The position numbers were made by a program, and so were the translations under genes. Below are positions 59,349-64,000 of a stretch of DNA of 64,000 nt, piece after piece (the stretch's first letter is position 1; each line of letters starts with the position of its first letter). This DNA is from Collinsella sp. (lineage in GTDB: Bacteria > Actinomycetota > Coriobacteriia > Coriobacteriales > Coriobacteriaceae). The notes beneath the pieces were generated by a model. That model saw only the letters and a program-made list of their open reading frames with translations. It did no database searches and was not told the DNA's origin. Where the stretch lies: contig JAHYYJ010000011.1 in assembly GCA_019425015.1 (NCBI GenBank), forward strand, positions 24,267 to 88,266. Direction: 5' to 3'.

Positions 59349-61939
59349 ATGACCGCGTACTATCAGCAGGTGCTCGAGGGCACATACGACAACCACGTGC
59401 TTCCGTTTTTGTGGATGAAGGGCGAGAGCCATAAGACCATTGCCGAGTATCTGGAAAAGATCGCCGGCGCCGACATCCACGAGGTCTGTCTCGAAAGCCG
59501 CCCACACCCCGATTTTGCGGCGAGGGCTGGTGGCGCGACTTGCGCTTTGTCATTGACGAGTGCAGGCAGCTGGGCCTTAAGCTCTGGATCTTGGACGACG
59601 CGCACTTCCCCACGGGCTTTGCCAACGGCGCCGTCAAGGAGGCCGTGCCCGAGCTCCGCAAGATCGTGCTCACGCACCGCACGTTCGACATCGTGGGCCC
59701 CACGTCCGCCGCGAGCATCGCGCTCGCCAACATGCTCGACAAAACGGAGCGCTTCTACGGCGTGACATTTATGCAGGACGGCAGCCCCGTCGACGTCGCT
59801 TACCGAGTAATCGGCGATGCAGACGGCAACCCCAGCCGCCTGGTCTTCGATGCACCTGCGGGCCTCACGCAGGCATGCGTGATGTTCACGAGCGGCAAGA
59901 CCTCCTACAACGAGGACTACATCAATATGGTCGACCGCGCCTCGGTGGCGCAGCTCATCGATGCTGTCTACGAGCCGCATTTTGAGCATCTGGGCGATGA
60001 GTTTGGCAAGACCATCTTGGGCTTTTTCTCCGATGAGCCCGGATTTGCCAACGAGAAGGGCACCACGGGCCCCGATGGCATCTCGGACACGCTCATCGGC
60101 AAGGCCACCGCGCCCCTACCCTGGTCGGCCGAGCTTGAGCGTCGCCTGCGCGCGGCACTGGGCGAGCGCTACCTGGACGAGCTCCCGCACCTGTGGGACC
60201 GCGAGCCGGCCGGCGCGCATGTACGCCACGTCTATATGGACATCGCGAGTACCCTCTATAAGGAGTGCTTCTGCGACCAGCTCGGCGACTGGTGCCGCGC
60301 GCACGGCGTGCAATACATCGGTCACGTAATCGAAGACAAGGACTGCCACGCGCGCCTGGGCGTGGGCGCCGGGCACTACTTCCGCGCCGTGGGCGGTCAG
60401 GACATGGCGGGCGTCGACATCGTGATCAACCAGCTTGTGCCCGGCATGGACCGCGGCCTTCACAGCTACGGACGCGGCGTATGGGACCTCGAGTTCTATA
60501 ACTACGTGCTGCCCAAGCTGGGCTCCTCGGCAGCACACCTCGACCCCAAAAAGCAGGGGCGCTGCATGGCCGAGGTCTTTGGCGCATTTGGATGGCACGA
60601 AGGCCTGCGCGAGATGAAGTGGATCGCCGATCATTTTTTGGTGCGCGGCGTCAATTGGTTTGTGCCGCATGCCTTTAGCATGGCCGCCTTCCCCGACTGG
60701 GACTGCCCGCCGCATTTCTATGCGCATGGCCAAAACCCCCAGTTTGCACACTTTGGGCAGCTCATGAGCTACATGAACCGTACGGCGAGTCTGCTGAGCG
60801 GCGGGCGTGCAACGACCCCGGCGGCGCTTCTCTACCATGCGGACGCCGAGTGGGCAGGCGAGGCGAACTTTATGCAGCATGCCGCCTCCGAGCTTATGCG
60901 CGCGCAGGTCGACTTTGACATCGTGCCAGCAGAGGCATTTGAGGACGCAGGGCGCTATGCCGTTGAAATTGCCGCAGACGGTAGCGGCTTTAGCGTGAAC
61001 GGCCAGGCATACCGCTGCCTGGTGATGCCCGGAGCCGAGTTTGTCGGCGGAGCCGTGCTCGACTTTGCCGCGCGCGCCGCAGCCGCGGGCGTTGCCGTGT
61101 ACGCGCTGGATAAGTTGCCGAACAAGCGCTACGACGGCGACACTGCAGGCCGCGAGGGCTTTGCCTCCCTGGATGCAACCGCGCTCGCCGGCATCAAACT
61201 CCTGGCGACCACCGGGCTCGCAGGCACACTTGCCAATACCGGCATGCAGACCGTGGTTTGCGCCGAGCCCCAGCCCTGGCTGCGCGCACTGCGCTACGAG
61301 CGGGCGGGCGAGAGCTATCTGATGCTCGTCAACGAGCATCCCAAGCAGGGTATCTCCACTCAGGTTGCGCTTGCCGACGGCACACCCGTTGCAGGCGCGC
61401 GCCTCGACCTGCTCAACGGCACCGAGCCCGCCGCCTTTGACGGCACGCTCGAGTTGGCTCCCTACGAGAGCTGCATCGTGGTCCTTGGGGCTACAGGTTC
61501 CGCCGGCGCGGCAACCGTTGGAGACGAAGCCGCATGCATCGACGGGCCCTGGGCGGTTGCCTTCTCTGCCCCTGGCACCGATGCCTTTGGCGAGCCTGTT
61601 GAGCTTGCAGACCTGCACGACCTTTCCTCGGCCGAGTTCCCCGGCAAGGCCGGCACATTCCGCTACCAGGCCTCCTTTGTCCTGGGCGAAGCGGTCACCA
61701 GCACCGTCATCGACCTTGGCGAGGTCTTTGAGACCGCAACCGTCGCCCTCGACGGCAAATCCCTCGGCACCCGTATCTGTCCGCCTTACCGCTTTGAGGT
61801 CGGCGCGCTTTTGGCCGGTGAGCACGCGCTTACGATCGACATCATCAACACCCTCGATCACGCCGTCCCCGACATATTCGGCATGACCGAGCCCTCCGAG
61901 CCCAGCGGCCTCTTGGGGCCCGTACGTGTGCTCGGGTAA
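59349..61939 (+). pseudogene. Large glycosyl hydrolase, interrupted by a frameshift
   Basis: The first part, starting MTAYYQQVLEGTYDNHVLP at 59349 (GGAGGATCC upstream), reads to ESRPHPDF near 59516. The rest continues in another frame from about 59517 (GWWRDLRFVIDECRQLG) to the stop at 61939. Adding one T to the TTTT at 59513-59516 would restore FCGEGWW and one frame of 863 codons. The protein looks like a large multi-domain hydrolase: a TIM-barrel-like part with YIGHVIEDKD and EVFGAFGWHEG, and a C-terminal sugar-binding beta domain. From memory it is like GH106/GH2-type alpha-rhamnosidase-like hydrolases of gut bacteria; the family is not certain. It may be a true pseudogene, a phase-variable gene or a sequencing error. 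Confidence 0.8.
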
Positions 61940-62105
61940 CGCCCCGGGCGCAAACGGCCCAACAAGGACAGTGCCCCCATGTTGAGCCCGCACGGCGTCG
62001 AGCGGTCCGTCGTTCATAGACCGGCGGACCAAAACTCCCAGCCAAGCCGAACGTTTTATTTATCGTTATGATTGGTTTATCGCGACGCAAACGCATAGGA
62101 GCCAT

Positions 62106-62960
62106 ATGGATATCAGGCGAAAGATCACGCAGGGCAAAAGCCTCACCCCCACCGAGCAACAACTTGGGCAAACGGCCCTCGCCATGGGCGAGGATGTGCG
62201 CGGGCTTTCCATTAAGGAATTTGCCGCGTGCGCCAACGTTTCGGTCGCGAGCGTGCACCGCTTTTGCAAAAAGCTCGGCCTCGAGGGATTCAAAGACCTC
62301 AAGGTCGAGCTCATCCGCCAGGCGACCGAGGCGGGCAATCGGCGCGACGTGGACATCAACTTTCCCTTCGATGCCACCTCCACCCCCGCACAGGTAATGG
62401 AGCGCATGGAGGGGCTCTACCAGACCACCTTGGCCGAAACGCAGGAACTGCTCGACCCCGCACAGCTCGACTACGCCGCCAAGCTCGTCATGCGCGCCGA
62501 CACCGTGGACATCTACACGGGCTCGCATAACCTGTATCCAGCGGGAATGTTCCGCGATCGCTTGCTTTCCGCCGGTAAAAGCGCGACGTGCTACGGCAGC
62601 GTCGAGGCGCAGGTGCGTACGGCGCTCGCCTCGGGCCCCGACCATGTGGCGATTGTCATCTCCTACAGCGGCCTTGCCCCCAACCTCAGGGAGATCTTGC
62701 CGATCCTCAGCAGTCGACGCGTCCCGGTCATCGTCATCGGCACACCGTACTGCGCCCGCATTCACCCCGGCTTTGCCGCCTATCTCATGGTGAGCGACCA
62801 CGAGAGTATGACGCACCGCATCACGCAGTTCGCCAGCCACATCGCCGTGCAATACGTGCTCGATTCGCTCTACAGCAGCTACTTTGCCAAAGATTACGCC
62901 CGCTGTTCCGAGTTCCTCGAGCGGTCGTTTCCCTACACCCGCCTGCCCGGGCTCAAGTAA
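62106..62960 (+). CDS. RpiR/MurR-family transcriptional regulator with SIS domain
   Basis: A 284-aa regulator: N-terminal RpiR HTH (about residues 5-75: LSIKEFAACANVSVASVHRF) and a C-terminal SIS phosphosugar-binding domain (about 115-250: VDIYTGSHNLYPAGMFRDRL; HVAIVISYSG). It senses a phosphosugar. It follows the glycosyl hydrolase gene by 166 bp and may control it or a linked PTS. AGGAG precedes the ATG. Confidence 0.93.
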   Translation: MDIRRKITQGKSLTPTEQQLGQTALAMGEDVRGLSIKEFAACANVSVASVHRFCKKLGLEGFKDLKVELIRQATEAGNRRDVDINFPFDATSTPAQVMERMEGLYQTTLAETQELLDPAQLDYAAKLVMRADTVDIYTGSHNLYPAGMFRDRLLSAGKSATCYGSVEAQVRTALASGPDHVAIVISYSGLAPNLREILPILSSRRVPVIVIGTPYCARIHPGFAAYLMVSDHESMTHRITQFASHIAVQYVLDSLYSSYFAKDYARCSEFLERSFPYTRLPGLK

Positions 62961-62964
62961 CGAC

Positions 62965-62986
62965 GAGCGTGGATTTTTGGACACTC
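62965..62986. repeat. Short palindrome related to family F
   Basis: GAGCGTG-N8-GACACTC: the arms GAGCGT and ACACTC pair imperfectly around GGATTTTTGG. It is immediately left of the full copy at 62994. A close relative is at 63834-63855. Confidence 0.6.
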
Positions 62987-62993
62987 AGATAAC

Positions 62994-63057
62994 GAGCGTG
63001 GATAATCTCCCACTTTGAGCCCGCACACAGGCCAAAACCGGGAGATTATCCACGCTC
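62994..63057. repeat. 64-bp hairpin repeat (family F, copy 2)
   Basis: Arms GAGCGTGGATAATCTCCC (62994-63011) and GGGAGATTATCCACGCTC (63040-63057) pair perfectly. Compared with the copy at 35264, A-T in the stem has become C-G on both arms. Confidence 0.9.
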
Positions 63058-63104
63058 ATTTTGGGTCCCCTGGGAAACGCATGAGGAGGGCGGATAGACA
63101 GCCG

Positions 63105-63725
63105 TTATTTGCGAGGCGTCAGCGACGTAAAGAGCCCGTGTTGGTTGCAGTAAAGATATATCCTGCCGCGCCCGGTAATATGGAAGCGCGGCTGCACCGA
63201 TTGCTCTGGATAGAGCTTCTTAAAGCAGACGCCGTCCATAGTCGCATATGCCACAAAGCTAATGTAGTGATCCTTGGTCATGGGATGATCGAGCGTGACG
63301 TACCAATCGTCCTCGATGCGCTCGATGGAAAAGGCGTGGTCCGCGTCCGGCTCTTCGGCCTCCTGGGGAAACATCGTGGAGCCACAGCAGCTAAAGCTGC
63401 CTTCTCCGAGCGCGTGCACAACGTTTCCGCAGATAGGGCAAACGTAAAAGACGCCTTTGAGCATATTGCCTGCACGGTTGGCGTTGGCCCGAATGTCACC
63501 AGCAAAAAGCTCAGCCACGCTTATGCCGAGTCTCTGGGCCAAAGGCTCAACGAGGGAAATGTCGGGAAGGCCGCGGCCGGATTCCCACTTGCTGACGGCT
63601 TTATCGGTCACACCAAGGCTTTCCGCCAGGGCGCGCTGGGTGAGGCCGCGCTCTTCGCGCAGCTGCTTAATGGCATGCGCTGCCAAAAAAGTATGGGAGG
63701 CATTGGTTTGCCGTGTCTGGTTCAT
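63105..63725 (-). CDS. HTH regulator fused to desulfoferrodoxin (superoxide-reductase-like) domain
   Basis: A 206-aa protein starting MNQTRQTNASHTFLAAH (an earlier in-frame ATG at 63782 is also possible; neither has a strong ribosome site). Residues 15-75 are an XRE/Cro HTH (LREERGLTQRALAESLGVTD). Residues 92-118 match a desulforedoxin centre with Cys96, Cys99, Cys113 and Cys114 (YVCPICGN, SCCGS). Residues 130-200 match a superoxide-reductase centre, with His130, His147, His153, Cys193 and His196 placed as the His4Cys iron ligands (DHPMTKDHYI, YCNQHGLF). It probably uses iron to sense redox or superoxide; catalysis is also possible. Confidence 0.85.
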   Translation of the reverse strand: MNQTRQTNASHTFLAAHAIKQLREERGLTQRALAESLGVTDKAVSKWESGRGLPDISLVEPLAQRLGISVAELFAGDIRANANRAGNMLKGVFYVCPICGNVVHALGEGSFSCCGSTMFPQEAEEPDADHAFSIERIEDDWYVTLDHPMTKDHYISFVAYATMDGVCFKKLYPEQSVQPRFHITGRGRIYLYCNQHGLFTSLTPRK

Positions 63726-63833
63726 GGGCTGTCCAATCAAATTGAAGAAATGGAGTGAACCGGTTCGACAGTCAGTATCCATTTGAAGGCCAGGCTCGAC
63801 AACCTACGCTGCGTAGACATGCGCCAATCGAAC

Positions 63834-63855
63834 GAGCGCGGATTTTTGGACGCTC
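63834..63855. repeat. Short palindrome related to family F
   Basis: GAGCGCGGATTTTTGGACGCTC: arms GAGCG and CGCTC with loop matching the copy at 62965, with a compensating change in the stem. Confidence 0.6.
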
Positions 63856-63861
63856 ATCCTG

Positions 63862-63920
63862 AGTAGTCATTTAAGAACGTCCCCAATGACTACTCATTTA
63901 TGTCTGTCCCCAATGACTAC
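63862..63920. repeat. REP-like palindrome pair (family A)
   Basis: Arms AGTAGTCATT (63862-63871) and AATGACTACT (63885-63894) enclose the 13-nt loop TAAGAACGTCCCC. A second unit follows at once (CATT, loop TATGTCTGTCCCC, AATG). The rest of 63921-64000 shows nothing recognisable. Confidence 0.85.
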
Positions 63921-64000
63921 CACGGCAACGCCGATGTTTTGGTAGCGACAGACACTATGACCCAATCCGAGGGCACTAAAAAGATAGGAGCCCCCGCTCG

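Noticed and set aside
60116..62032. Minus-strand frame of about 640 codons opposite the glycosyl hydrolase
   Set aside because: Antisense shadow; considered because the sense gene is frameshifted, but the sense translation shows hydrolase-like sequence and this does not.

Overview
The window looks like chromosome of a Collinsella-type member of the Coriobacteriia (Actinomycetota), a strictly anaerobic gut bacterium. This is an inference from gene content and from generally high GC; no marker gene such as 16S is present. Supporting signs are the actinobacterial kinase/FHA/PP2C/RodA-PbpA cell-wall signalling operon, the HspR-type heat-shock operon, a mannose-family PTS, [NiFe]-hydrogenase maturation genes, iron-sulphur flavoproteins and a superoxide-reductase-like domain.

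Layout. 1-4.4 kb (minus strand, lower-GC accessory look): two coupled membrane proteins, a small secreted Cys-containing protein and a membrane-anchored regulator with two LuxR-type HTH domains. 4.8-14.9 kb (plus): kinase, FhaA-like, FhaB-like, PP2C phosphatase, a fused FtsW/RodA-penicillin-binding protein and a PASTA kinase, ending in a strong terminator; then tRNA-Arg(CCU). 15.2-18.5 kb (minus): mannose PTS genes manXYZ plus manO. 18.9-24.2 kb: hypA, a 925-aa Fe-S flavoprotein, and a divergent TetR regulator plus DUF5692-like membrane protein, with two palindromic operator candidates between. 24.4-27.8 kb: an anchored exported protein, a DUF4143 ATPase under a promoter embedded in a 25-bp-arm palindrome, and a small acidic protein. 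27.9-39.7 kb: clpB, two unrecognised anchored proteins, an aconitase-family hydratase and the dnaK-grpE-dnaJ-hspR operon; clpB and dnaK share a 27-bp upstream motif. 40.3-44.7 kb: ferredoxin and the nadA-nadB-nadC-nadR operon with an operator-promoter overlap. 44.9-48 kb: a LytTR/GHKL two-component pair, an unknown gene and thioredoxin. 48.2-54.9 kb: a small unknown protein, nikR, hypF, hypC, hypD, hypE and a HAD phosphatase. 55.2-63.7 kb: a lipoprotein, a glucose-type EIIA, a 6-phospho-beta-glucosidase, an AraC regulator, a frameshifted glycosyl hydrolase, an RpiR/MurR regulator and an HTH-desulfoferrodoxin fusion.

The most unusual recurring signal is non-coding. Many intergenic palindromes with different, often compensating, stems enclose an asymmetric loop that is usually exactly 13 nt and begins (A/G)GGGAC. 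Several occur as head-to-head pairs. They resemble REP/BIME elements mobilised by RAYT (REP-associated tyrosine) transposases, but no such transposase lies in the window. Separate repeat families (about 98-bp and 64-bp hairpins and a GGGATGCGGTTTCC-type unit) also recur. No CRISPR array, insertion sequence or prophage was seen.
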